Below, in pieces: positions 8,629 to 16,082 of a stretch of 16,082 bases of DNA (positions are counted from its first letter, which is position 1; each line of letters starts with the position of its first letter). The position numbers and the translations under genes are program-made. The notes beneath the pieces were generated by a model that saw nothing but the letters and a program-made list of their open reading frames with translations, made no database searches and had not been told where the DNA came from. The stretch comes from Promethearchaeia archaeon (GTDB taxonomy: Archaea; Asgardarchaeota; Lokiarchaeia; Sigyniarchaeales; SOKP01). Location of the stretch: NCBI GenBank assembly GCA_029856295.1, contig JAHQWS010000300.1, forward strand, positions 1-16,082. The letters run 5' to 3'.

Positions 8629-8649
8629 CTTTTTCTTTTTTTATTTTTT
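8629..8649 (+). terminator. Oligo-T terminator after the CdhE-type gene
   Basis: Closely spaced T runs (CCTTTTTC, then eight or so T, then six T) begin seven bases after the TAA at 8620-8622. This fits archaeal intrinsic termination and separates the gene from the convergent HAD gene. Confidence 0.5.
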
Positions 8650-8688
8650 ACTGATCACAATTATAGGTTTTGATCTAAGAGAGTTATA

Positions 8689-9345
8689 TCAAAAAAGAGA
8701 ATAGATTGTGTGCCTTGTTATCTCAGAAACATTATTTAGGATTAAACTTTTAACTTTCTTCCTATTAGATTTTAAATCTTTACTAGAATGCATGCCAGTG
8801 AGCACTCCAATAAAAGGACATTCTAAACTCTCAGCTAACTCTTTGTCATTAGGATGATCTCCTATAATAACAAATTGATATTCATTATATTTTTTGAGTA
8901 AATATTGAATTAATTTTGGGTCCGATTTACTTTTTCTCTGGTCAGTTTCTCCTAAAATAAAGTCAAAATACCCGGCAATATTTAGAAACCGTAATAGTTT
9001 TATCGCGATCTCTTCCTTTTTCGATGTAATTACCCCTAAAGTAAACCATTTGTGTAACTCTGGAAGTAAATCTTTCACTCCTGGAAATACTTTGACTTGG
9101 AAAATGCCCTCAGATACATAATATTCTCTGAATGCTGAACATAATGGTGTTGTATCTAAATCAGTAACCTTAGCAAACATTATATCCAAAGGGGTGCCTA
9201 TCATTTTCTCAATTTCTGTCTTATCAAGCTGAGGAAGATGATACTTTTTTAGCGCATAATTAAATGAGTTAATAATCCCTACCCTATTATCGATAAGAGT
9301 AAAATCCAAATCAAAACTTATTACAATATTATCGTTCAATTTCAT
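8689..9345 (-). CDS. HAD-superfamily hydrolase (phosphatase, Gph-like)
   Basis: This 218-residue protein has all four HAD motifs. Motif I is DLDFT with nucleophile Asp12 and general acid Asp14. Motif II is ITSK with Thr107. Motif III is the lysine in KSDPK (Lys140 or nearby). Motif IV is GDHPND with Asp163 and Asp167. The segment between motif I and II (about 20-85) is a helical cap of the C1 type, as in phosphoglycolate phosphatase and beta-phosphoglucomutase relatives, so it probably dephosphorylates a small metabolite. The substrate cannot be inferred. A truncated paralogue of its first ~47 residues lies at 12373-12564, across the large surface-protein gene and on the same strand. Confidence 0.88.
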   Translation of the reverse strand: MKLNDNIVISFDLDFTLIDNRVGIINSFNYALKKYHLPQLDKTEIEKMIGTPLDIMFAKVTDLDTTPLCSAFREYYVSEGIFQVKVFPGVKDLLPELHKWFTLGVITSKKEEIAIKLLRFLNIAGYFDFILGETDQRKSKSDPKLIQYLLKKYNEYQFVIIGDHPNDKELAESLECPFIGVLTGMHSSKDLKSNRKKVKSLILNNVSEITRHTIYSLF

Positions 9346-9407
9346 AGAAAATTTCTATATTACATAATGGTTAATTATTTTAAGCAATTTTTAAAAAGAA
9401 AATAGTT

Positions 9408-9417
9408 AAAAAAAAAA
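9408..9417 (-). terminator. Oligo-T terminator of the surface-protein gene
   Basis: On the minus strand this is an uninterrupted run of ten T, about 40 bases after the TGA at 9457-9459. It is the clearest terminator-like tract between the surface-protein gene and the HAD gene. The HAD gene's TATA-like TTTAAATT (9423-9430) lies beside it. Confidence 0.4.
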
Positions 9418-9456
9418 GAAAATTTAAATTTTAGAGTTTTTTATTATAATTTGATC

Positions 9457-12227
9457 TCATCTAGTTGCTCTTTTCTTGATTATGATTAGCACTATAGAAA
9501 TTATCGCAATGGCAGCTGCAATCCCTATTAAAAATAGATATAAAGGTAGAGCTTCCGGTTGTTTTTTACCGCCACCGCCACCGCCACCATCTCCATCTCC
9601 ATCGGGGGGAGGGGGTGAGATTTTTGAAACAGCTTCTGGATCTACTTTTAGTGTTGTGTCGAGTATTCCGTCTGTATAGGGGCCTTTTGTTGCTGTTAAA
9701 CTGAGAACAATGCCGGGATCATCTGGTGAAACTAATATTGCATCTAATGTTATATTAAAAGTTCCATCACCGTTATCAGTAATATTAGCTAATTGTATGA
9801 GAGTGCCATTCCAAGTTCCTGAAAGAATAGCATCTTTTACCAGATCTCCCGTACAATTTGTGACTGCCACTGTTAAATTAAACCATTCAGGAGTATAGAC
9901 AGAATTAATGATATTGATCTTTAATTGTCTTGGATAAGGTTGTACGGCAATTTCAGTTTTTAGTTCTCCTTCGAAATATGCTGTTTTGGTTGCTGTTAAA
10001 TTAAGCCATATAGGAACGCCACCTCTAGGAACAAATATTGGTGTTAGAGTTAAGTCAAACGTTCCATCTCCTTTATCAGTAATATTTGCTGATGTTAGAT
10101 CAATACCGTTCCATTTTCCCGAAAAAGTAGTTCCCGTTTCCAGATCTCCCGAACAATTTGTAACCTCTACTAAGAAATTAAAGGAATCATCTAAATAAAT
10201 AGATTCTACGATTTTGATTATTAACTGTCTAGGAAGAGGGGGTGGATCAGTCGTGTAAAAAGGTTCTACGGCAATTTCAGTATTTAGTACACCGTCGTCA
10301 TACCCTGATTTGGTTGCGGTTAAATTAAGCCATATAGGATCGCCGCCTCCGGAAACGTATACAGGTGTTACTGCCAAGTCAAAGGTTCCATCAGGGTTAT
10401 CAGTGATATTAGCTCCAGTAAGAGTAATATCATTCCAATTTCCTGAAAAGCCAGTACCTGTTTCCAGATCTCCCGAACAATTTGTAACCTCTACTACGAA
10501 ATTAAAGGAATCATCTAAATAAATAGATTCTACGATGTTGATTTTTAGCTGCTTAGGCGGGGGAGGTGGAATTATAGGTGGTGGTTCTACTGCTATCCCT
10601 GTATTTAAAATTCCATTAGCATAACCAACGCCGCTGGCAGTTAAATTGAGCCATAGCGGATCTCCTCCAGACAGTACGAATTTTGCCGGTAATGTGAAAT
10701 TATAGGTGCCATCATCGTTATCGTCTACACTGCCGATATCATCGCCATCCCAAGTCCCTGTAATCGTGGCTCCAGGGCCGGAATATCCCATGAAATTTGA
10801 AACGCGTATTGTTATATAAAACCATGTATCTGTATAGACCGATTCTATGATGGTAATCGTTAGAAAATTCGGTAAGAATAGCGTTGGCACTAAATATACA
10901 TATTCATAGTAAGTATATCGTATTTCTACTTTGTAGCCTAGATAAGTATTTTGCAAAAGATCGAATATGATCTCAATCCCAATACCCCATTTTTCCCAAA
11001 TGGTTCCGATGCCAAAATGGAGGTAATCAGGCACATAATAATTCATCACATATGTAATACCATCTAATACGAGTTGATTCCATACTCTATAAAATGCGAG
11101 GTCCAGGTTAGTATGTGCCCCAAGAACTATATAAATTAAATCATTTATATTCCATAGATGAAACTCGGCAAAGAAAAAGTCTTTTTCACCCTCTTCATTC
11201 CACATTGGAACTGACACCGATATTAGCATCTGTTTCCATTGCCATAAGATATTTTGACCGTTCCAGTCCATAACAATAAGATCTTGAAATGTTTTTCTAA
11301 ATACTAATTCATATAAATCACCAGGATCCGCCAGATCTCCACCATAATAGTGGATTATGACAGTTTCATAGTACTTGGTAATATTAATTTGATATATAGG
11401 CACCCACGGCCCAGGAGGGGGGAAGGGATTAAAGATTGTAAGATTATAGCCATAAGTTTGGAGATCGGGATTTGTCCAATCAATAACTTGCGTATTATCA
11501 CGCCATACGCCGGATACATTTATAGTATATTCACTAGTAACATATGGGTTATGAGTTGTATCATACCATTTAAACTCGTTAGTGCCGTTCTCGTAATTTA
11601 AATGAGCATTCATATATCCTGTAGGATACCCATTTAACACGTTAATATCATAGCCGTCCGGATCATCTTTTAGATACGACATATTAAAAAATCCTCCTCC
11701 AGGGACACTTGCATCCTTGACTTCATAATAGAACGAGTCTAAGTCATTTTCTACATCATCGAAAGTCGCATTGCTGTGAATTTCAGTGCTAGTCCATATA
11801 TCTAATTGGTATTGATTAGAAATTTGCATTGAATCTTTAGTCTTAATATTCTCCAATTGATAAGATCCTTCGCGATCTGTTGTCATTAGCATAGTATCGT
11901 TAAATAAAGTAGAGGTAGCAGTATCATTTTTTTCGGATTTAATCGTAACATACTCTCCATCGATGTTGTTATTAAAGGTTGTAGTTGTAGTGTTGTCCAC
12001 CGCATCAATATCCATTGTATTTCCATCACCTAAATCATAAGAACCACTCACATCAGAAGTTTGGGGCGTGTCTAAACTATTTTCTTCTGAAATATCAGAG
12101 GGATTATTAGCGGTTTGAATGGATGGAGCTAATAAAGTAATCTGAGCAAACGTTCCACAGATAATTAAAAAGCTTATTAAAATTATACTTGAAATTCTTT
12201 TTTTATTATGTATTTTAAAATATTCAC
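9457..12227 (-). CDS. Large surface protein with four Ig-like repeats and C-terminal membrane anchor; N-terminal frame break
   Basis: The uninterrupted frame gives 864 residues from a GTG at 12049-12051, but it continues open upstream and encodes a typical signal peptide (KKRISSIILISFLIICG and on) with no start codon in frame. A GTG at 12225-12227 lies in another frame; one extra A in the seven-A run (12198-12204, minus strand) would join it, giving MNILKYIIKKR plus the hydrophobic core. Counting from 12051: residues 1-390 are Asn/Thr- and aromatic-rich; about 395-805 hold four Ig-like repeats; 813-828 is a Pro/Gly/Asp linker; 837-858 is a membrane helix followed by KKRATR. Many N-X-S/T sequons suggest a glycosylated cell-surface or S-layer-associated protein. 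Its role is unknown; adhesion is a guess. Confidence 0.85.
9637..10869 (-). repeat. Four tandem Ig-like repeats within the surface protein
   Basis: Four units of about 96 residues occupy approximately 10869-10582, 10551-10264, 10227-9940 and 9927-9637. Each begins with (E/N)S(V/I)Y, carries an (V/F)TN(C/F) strand, then (F/L/I)(S/T)G(N/K/T)W, NITD or its equivalent, DGT(F/Y), and ends with LNLTA...G.L(N/K/D)T. Units 2 and 3 are almost identical in DNA: 10460-10536 and 10136-10212 differ at a single base by eye over 77 bases. Units 1 and 4 are more diverged. Proline-rich linkers separate units 1-2 and 2-3. Confidence 0.9.
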
Positions 12228-12317
12228 TTTTTTGTTAAATTGGATTATATTTTAAAAAAGTAAGTTGACTATATAAAGATATTTACTTTTTTGTAGAAAA
12301 CCACTTAACAAAAAAGT
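12226..12317. promoter_or_regulatory. Promoter of the surface-protein gene with four AAAAAAGTRA boxes around the TATA
   Basis: On the minus strand CTTTATATAG (12269-12278) is a near-ideal archaeal TATA box; initiation would fall near 12245, about 20 bases before the GTG at 12225-12227. Around it are four copies of AAAAAAGT(A/G)A in alternating orientation: minus at 12226-12233, plus at 12254-12263, minus at 12283-12292, plus at 12310-12319. The outermost pair extends to a perfect 13-base inverted repeat, 12226-12238 against 12305-12317. Two copies lie upstream of the TATA and two downstream, as expected for a regulator binding over the promoter. The operator role is inference. Confidence 0.55.
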
Positions 12318-12372
12318 AAAGATCGTACTTGTTTAATTTTTATAAATGCTGAGATTTTCCAATTTATTACCT

Positions 12373-12564
12373 TTAACGAAAATTATCTGATTTAATAAAA
12401 ATTGGGGAGGATTTATTTAGAAAAACATCTATCATTTTATCAATTATCACTTTTTCTACAGCAGCAATATTGTTTTTCTTTAACACATAATTAAATGAAT
12501 TCACAATACCTTCTCTATTATCAATTAACGTGAAATCTAAATCAAAATTTAGTAAAATCTTCAT
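12373..12564 (-). pseudogene. Truncated HAD hydrolase (N-terminal remnant)
   Basis: This 63-codon frame begins with ATG at 12562-12564 and gives MKILLNFDLDFTLIDNREGI, then VNSFNYVLKKNN. It matches the first ~47 residues of the HAD hydrolase at 8689-9345 (motif I DLDFTLIDNR, then GI(I/V)NSFNY(A/V)LKK and KMI). After KMI the similarity stops and the frame ends within about 20 codons. No other frame downstream restores motifs II-IV before the surface-protein promoter. It cannot be an active HAD enzyme. DNA identity to the intact gene is roughly 78% by eye over 68 bases around the motif-I region, so the duplication is not recent. Confidence 0.8.
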
Positions 12565-12646
12565 ATTTATTAAAAAAATGAATTGTAGCTTATATTAGGT
12601 TTAATATTAAAAAAAAATTGTGAAAATATATGATAATTGGATTAAA

Positions 12647-13849
12647 TTATGTCATATGGATTGTTGCTAGAGGGTCTCCAAGAATTGTCATACCGTAATA
12701 TAATGGTTCTTTATTGAGTGTCTCAATCTCAGAGTTCTGGAGCCATTCATAAAATCCTTCTCCAAATGTTTTACCTTGGTTCAAAGCATCATAAAATGTT
12801 TTATATAAATCCACACCACCTGTTCTCGCACTTGCTACAACTGTCAATGTTGATCCCCCTGTGAAAAGATAATGAGTGGCAATATTATCTGCAACCGTAT
12901 GATTATAGATGGAACACGCATACATCATATAAAACAATGGAACGGTATTATTTGTAGAAATATCATTAAAGGTTGTATATCCTTCACTCCCACCAGGTCC
13001 CCATTCGTGTTTATCTGTATAAGAATGTACCCAAAGATGTACAAGTTCATAACTATCAAGAGTTAAATTATTCATATAATTAGTTGAGTTAGTTAATGAA
13101 TTAATTCTATATGTATCTCGTTGCGCGGCTGTATAAGCTGTAAAAGGCGATTCCCAATCAAGATGAGACCAAGTATCATCAATATAAAGCATTGCTTTAT
13201 GAGGTCGTGTTATTGTTCCGTTTCTAAGTTCACGGGTTCGCTTGAAAAAGGCTTTAAGAGAATCAAGATGTATATTAGAAGCAGATATAGAGTACGGATC
13301 AATACGGGCAAGCCAAATTTCGGGCCCCCAATCACCTGTTCCATTGGTATGTTCCAAACCTAGAACCGGGTCAATATTATAAACACTATTTACATCAAAA
13401 TCGGTCCAATTACCATCCAAATCCATTAAATACATGTCTGTTGGAAAATCAAATGCTTTTCCCCACGGAGTATCCCAATACCGCCCCATAGCGTATGGTA
13501 ATTGTCCAATTAATATAACTCCACTTAAACTCGTGCTATAATAGGTGTAGGTTATATTTAGCTTAAGATTTTTTACACTTGTGTCAGACCAATTAATTAC
13601 ATTAACAATAAATCCCTGATTAGTGGCATTTTGTTTATATTTTTGGACATCTGTATCAATACTGCTATAGATCGAAGAGTTCACATATATATTTACACGA
13701 GGTTTTGAGAGGAGAGTATCTCCATTGTCATCATCACCATCTCCACCTGATTTTTTAGATTTAGGCTGATTTAAAATTTAATAATAAGCAAATATTGAAC
13801 CAGATACTATAATTGTAGCTAAAAATATAACAATTAATGATTTTTTCAT
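12647..13849 (-). pseudogene. Secreted gingipain-like (C25) cysteine peptidase with in-frame TAA after the signal peptide
   Basis: ATG at 13847-13849 opens a signal peptide (MKKSLIVIFLATIIV...IFAYY, 23 residues). Codon 24 is TAA (13778-13780). The same frame then continues without interruption through an Asp/Gly linker (KSGGDGDDDNGDT) into the peptidase. C25 marks are VNIYVNSSIYSSI, GVILIGQLPYA, FPTDMYLMDLDGNW, PEIWLARI, LWVHSYTDKHEW and FYMMYACSIYNH, ending with YYGMTILGDPLATIHM. The predicted catalytic His and Cys are residues 220 and 257, counted from the GTG at 13682-13684. That GTG is a poor start: it cuts the first strand and removes secretion. The core lacks further lesions, so this is a fresh nonsense mutation, an error, or readthrough. 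The neighbouring surface protein is a possible partner or substrate. Confidence 0.8.
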
Positions 13850-13870
13850 ATCTCAGCCCCATTTAAATAA

Positions 13871-13882
13871 ACTATATTAAAT
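13871..13882 (-). promoter_or_regulatory. TATA box of the C25 peptidase gene
   Basis: On the minus strand TTTAATATAGTT lies 22-33 bases before the ATG at 13849, giving a leaderless or nearly leaderless mRNA. It supports 13849, rather than the internal GTG at 13684, as the original start. A second A/T element (TTATTTAAAT, 13861-13870) is too close to the ATG. Confidence 0.4.
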
Positions 13883-14071
13883 TTTTTGTTAGAATAATTT
13901 AATTTATTATTCTAGAAATATTCTTTTTCTGAATAATTAAACTTTACTGTAATTCTCTATATCCTCAAATTATTAAGCATTTCAATTAAAATATAAGATT
14001 AATTGATAGTTATTATATAGTATTAACCAACAAATTAGCTTTTTTTGAATAGGATATAGTTTAATCACATT

Positions 14072-15772
14072 CTAAGAAAGGAGCTGAGGTGGTGGTTGAA
14101 AGCTCTTGAATAATGAAATTATATACATAATTTCTTCAGATCCCTCAACAATTTTCTTTATTCTATAGGGGAAACTTTCATATTCAACTCGTTTACCCTC
14201 GGAGACCCAAGTAATTATCATTTTTATCATTTCTTTAAATATACTTACTGCTTTCCCCTCAGAATCAATTTCTGACATAATCTCCCAGGCTTTTTTTACT
14301 TTCCCGTTGAGAATACTGGATAATGAGGCTAACACATAGGAATGAACAATATGAGAATAGCCGATTTTTTTTAAATTCGCTGCTCTATAATAGTATTTGT
14401 AGACATTTCTGACCATCTCTCTCAAAAATATATCTTTTGCTATATCTAATTGCTCGTAAAACTTAATACTTTCTAAAATTAGCGTAGCGGCTGTGAAAAA
14501 TTGCTTGCTTTTAAGCCCTTCCTCTGCAATTTTATTTAATCCTCGTACTATTTGGTTAAATATCCCAAATCGATTAAATTCCAAATTCCCTTCAATAGCA
14601 GTATCATAAGCATTTAAATAACTTTCAGTTGAAGGATTTAAATCTTCAATTTTCCAGTAATTATCTCCAGCTTTTACAAAATGCTTGTATGCCATTTCAA
14701 GATTATTAAGATCTTTAAATACATTAGCAGCATCAATGAAGTTAATACCGGCTGCTGCGAAATCTTCAACCTTTTCTGAATAATTACCTGCTAAAACAAA
14801 GCAAGACGCACATTCTATTAAATTGTTATGTATTTCTTGGTAACATAAACCGGCACCTCTAAAGTATCTGGCTATGCTTTGGAATTGCTCTTCTTTTTTC
14901 TCAAGGCTTTTCGCAAGATTGATATACGCTCCTGCTTCCTTTTTTGAATAATTGGAAAATTGCTCATCATCATCTAAGATTTTATATAAGTTCTTTAAAA
15001 TTTGACTTATTTGAGCTAATGCCGTATATTTGTTTTTCTCTTCAAATTCTTCAAATAAATTAGAAAAATACTCGATTCCATCCAAAATAATATCTTTAGA
15101 TTTATTATAATCATCCAGCTCTTCATAACAAGACGCAATCTGCTGATAAGAGTAAGATAAGATATCGAAATAACTGTATAATTTTGCAAGTTCAATTACA
15201 TTTTCATAAAAAACAATCGCATTCTTAAAATCAGAAACTCTTAAATATAATTCGGCTATGTTTTGATAATTTTGAGCAAATTTTCTCATATCTGAATTTC
15301 CAGTTTCGGGATCAGTAAAATCTGTTAAAATGTTGATTTCCTGGGTCAAATATTCGATACTTTTTAGGATATTCTTATTTCTTGCTTTTATGTCATTAAA
15401 TTTGTCTTCATATAAATCGGCAATACGTAGGTAAATCTCGGCGGTTTCATGAAGTTTTGCTTGTAGTGTAAACTCAGCAATTAGTTTTTCCCATAATTTT
15501 ATATTCTGCTTATATAATTTAAGCGCATGGGAATAATCAAGTTCTTCTAATAATTCTCCAGCGGAATAAAGAAACTCTCCCGCTTCAAAATAATCACCAG
15601 AACTGGAAATTTCATCCGATGTTTTAAGTGATAATTCTACAAGCTGATGAATTGATTTATGTTTCTCTTTGGAATCCTTAATTATCTGAACTTTCTCTAT
15701 CGAAATACGTAAATTCTCTAAGAAATCCGTGTAGTCCAGGTAATCCTCTTCTTCTATAATCTCAAAATCAAC
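14072..15772 (-). CDS. TPR-type helical repeat protein; 5' end uncertain
   Basis: The frame is open from the TGA at 15773-15775 to the TAG at 14072-14074, 566 codons. It consists of paired amphipathic helices of TPR/SNAP type: for example AEIYLRIADLYED, YQNIAELYLRVSDFKNAIVFYE, YQQIASCYEELDDYNKSKD, INFIDAANVFKDLNNLEMAYK. The only conventional start in frame is TTG at 15347-15349, which would discard about 141 codons of evident helical repeat (including LYSAGELLEELDYSHALKLY). No ATG, GTG or TTG occurs upstream in frame. One extra T in the four-T run (minus strand, 15764-15767) would connect TTG at 15769-15771. Such proteins are usually protein-binding scaffolds in the cytoplasm. No signal peptide, no membrane helix, no recognised partner. 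Confidence 0.75.
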   Translation of the reverse strand, partial: VDFEIIEEEDYLDYTDFLENLRISIEKVQIIKDSKEKHKSIHQLVELSLKTSDEISSSGDYFEAGEFLYSAGELLEELDYSHALKLYKQNIKLWEKLIAEFTLQAKLHETAEIYLRIADLYEDKFNDIKARNKNILKSIEYLTQEINILTDFTDPETGNSDMRKFAQNYQNIAELYLRVSDFKNAIVFYENVIELAKLYSYFDILSYSYQQIASCYEELDDYNKSKDIILDGIEYFSNLFEEFEEKNKYTALAQISQILKNLYKILDDDEQFSNYSKKEAGAYINLAKSLEKKEEQFQSIARYFRGAGLCYQEIHNNLIECASCFVLAGNYSEKVEDFAAAGINFIDAANVFKDLNNLEMAYKHFVKAGDNYWKIEDLNPSTESYLNAYDTAIEGNLEFNRFGIFNQIVRGLNKIAEEGLKSKQFFTAATLILESIKFYEQLDIAKDIFLREMVRNVYKYYYRAANLKKIGYSHIVHSYVLASLSSILNGKVKKAWEIMSEIDSEGKAVSIFKEMIKMIITWVSEGKRVEYESFPYRIKKIVEGSEEIMYIISLFKSFQPPPQLLS

Positions 15773-16082
15773 TCAAGCTTATTTAATAATGATTATTAAA
15801 GATTAATTATGCATTAAAATTAAGGGAACAATAAAAAGGAATGGTTTTTCGTTTTAAAATCATAAAATTTAATAAGTTTGGGTGTAATTATCATTGATAA
15901 TCATCAGAAAATTTCATACTAATTATCAATTTATTTATAAATCGCACTTATTGAAATTAGTCTAAATGCTTAAAAGAAATAAGGACAATAAATATAAATA
16001 TAAAAACAGTTTTATAATTAATAATAATAAATAAAAAAATAAATAAAATTAAAAGGTGTTTTGCATTAAACAAGTCGCAGAG
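15773..16082. other. Right-end intergenic region with two palindromes
   Basis: These 310 bases are A/T-rich without a supported complete gene. TTTAATAATGATTATTAAA (15782-15800) is a perfect palindrome around one G, placed directly before the TPR frame. ATTATCATTGATAAT (15887-15901) is a second. TATA-like tracts occur at about 15932-15940 and 15989-16005. Either palindrome could be an operator, but short A/T palindromes also arise by chance at this composition. Confidence 0.4.
16056..16082 (+). CDS. Possible start of a gene running off the right edge
   Basis: GTG at 16056-16058 opens nine codons (VFCIKQVAE if not read as Met) to the window end. A TATA-like tract (15989-16005) lies about 50-65 bases upstream. 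AAAAGGTG (16051-16058) resembles a Shine-Dalgarno, but it overlaps this GTG; it would be well spaced for ATT at 16065, in the same frame. Too short to judge, given only as a flag. Confidence 0.2.

Noticed and set aside
9476..10522. Several plus-strand open frames opposite the surface-protein repeats (for example 9476-9679, 9986-10198, 10310-10522)
   Set aside because: They are antisense to a clearly coding repeat gene, repeat with the same 324-base period and have no ribosome binding sites; they exist only because the coding strand repeats.
12049..12051. GTG at 12049-12051 as the start of the surface protein
   Set aside because: The frame upstream encodes an obvious signal peptide continuous with the protein, and a C-terminally anchored, sequon-rich protein needs one.
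13682..13684. GTG at 13682-13684 as the start of the C25 peptidase
   Set aside because: It cuts into the conserved first strand (VNIYVNSSIY) and removes the linker and signal peptide found in the same frame.
13778..13780. Genetic recoding or pyrrolysine insertion at the TAA
   Set aside because: Pyrrolysine uses TAG, and TAA ends several intact genes here; no structure suggesting programmed readthrough is visible.
1..16082. CRISPR arrays, tRNA or rRNA genes, insertion sequences
   Set aside because: I saw no regularly spaced direct repeats, cloverleaf or rRNA motifs, transposase motifs or terminal inverted repeats with target duplications.

Overview
The window is very AT-rich and reads as archaeal chromosome. 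Supporting signs are a corrinoid iron-sulfur protein of the archaeal acetyl-CoA decarbonylase/synthase (Wood-Ljungdahl pathway), an NDP-forming acyl-CoA synthetase, TATA-type promoters, short leaders, and large N-glycosylation-rich surface proteins with one C-terminal membrane anchor. A small longin-like protein, coiled-coil/winged-helix proteins and a TPR protein point to an Asgard archaeon, most likely of the Lokiarchaeia type. That lineage call is inference; no rRNA or other marker gene is present.

Layout. 1-1901: a truncated coiled-coil gene (minus) diverges from a translationally coupled pair of coiled-coil + winged-helix genes (plus). 1996-5238 (minus): a cytosolic gamma-glutamyltransferase and the alpha part of an ADP-forming acyl-CoA synthetase. 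5486-8622 (plus): a frameshifted seven-helix membrane protein, a longin-like protein and the solitary CdhE-type subunit. 8689-13849 (minus): a HAD hydrolase, a large surface protein with four Ig-like repeats, an N-terminal remnant of a second HAD gene, and a gingipain-like (C25) peptidase with an in-frame TAA. 14072-15772 (minus): a TPR-type protein whose open frame runs well past its only conventional start. The last 310 bases are non-coding except possibly for a gene start at the edge.

The main observation is that four genes carry apparent single-base lesions. Two neighbouring secreted-protein genes are each broken just between signal peptide and mature domain. The membrane protein lacks one base. 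The TPR frame has no start codon. Either the assembly carries small errors, often in homopolymers, or this is a decaying or switchable surface locus. The surface-protein promoter also carries four copies of an AAAAAAGTRA box around its TATA element, the best candidate regulatory structure here.

Metabolically, CdhE and the acyl-CoA synthetase fit acetyl-CoA-centred anaerobic metabolism, but their partner subunits are not in the window. Most genes look individually transcribed; only the coiled-coil pair forms a clear operon.
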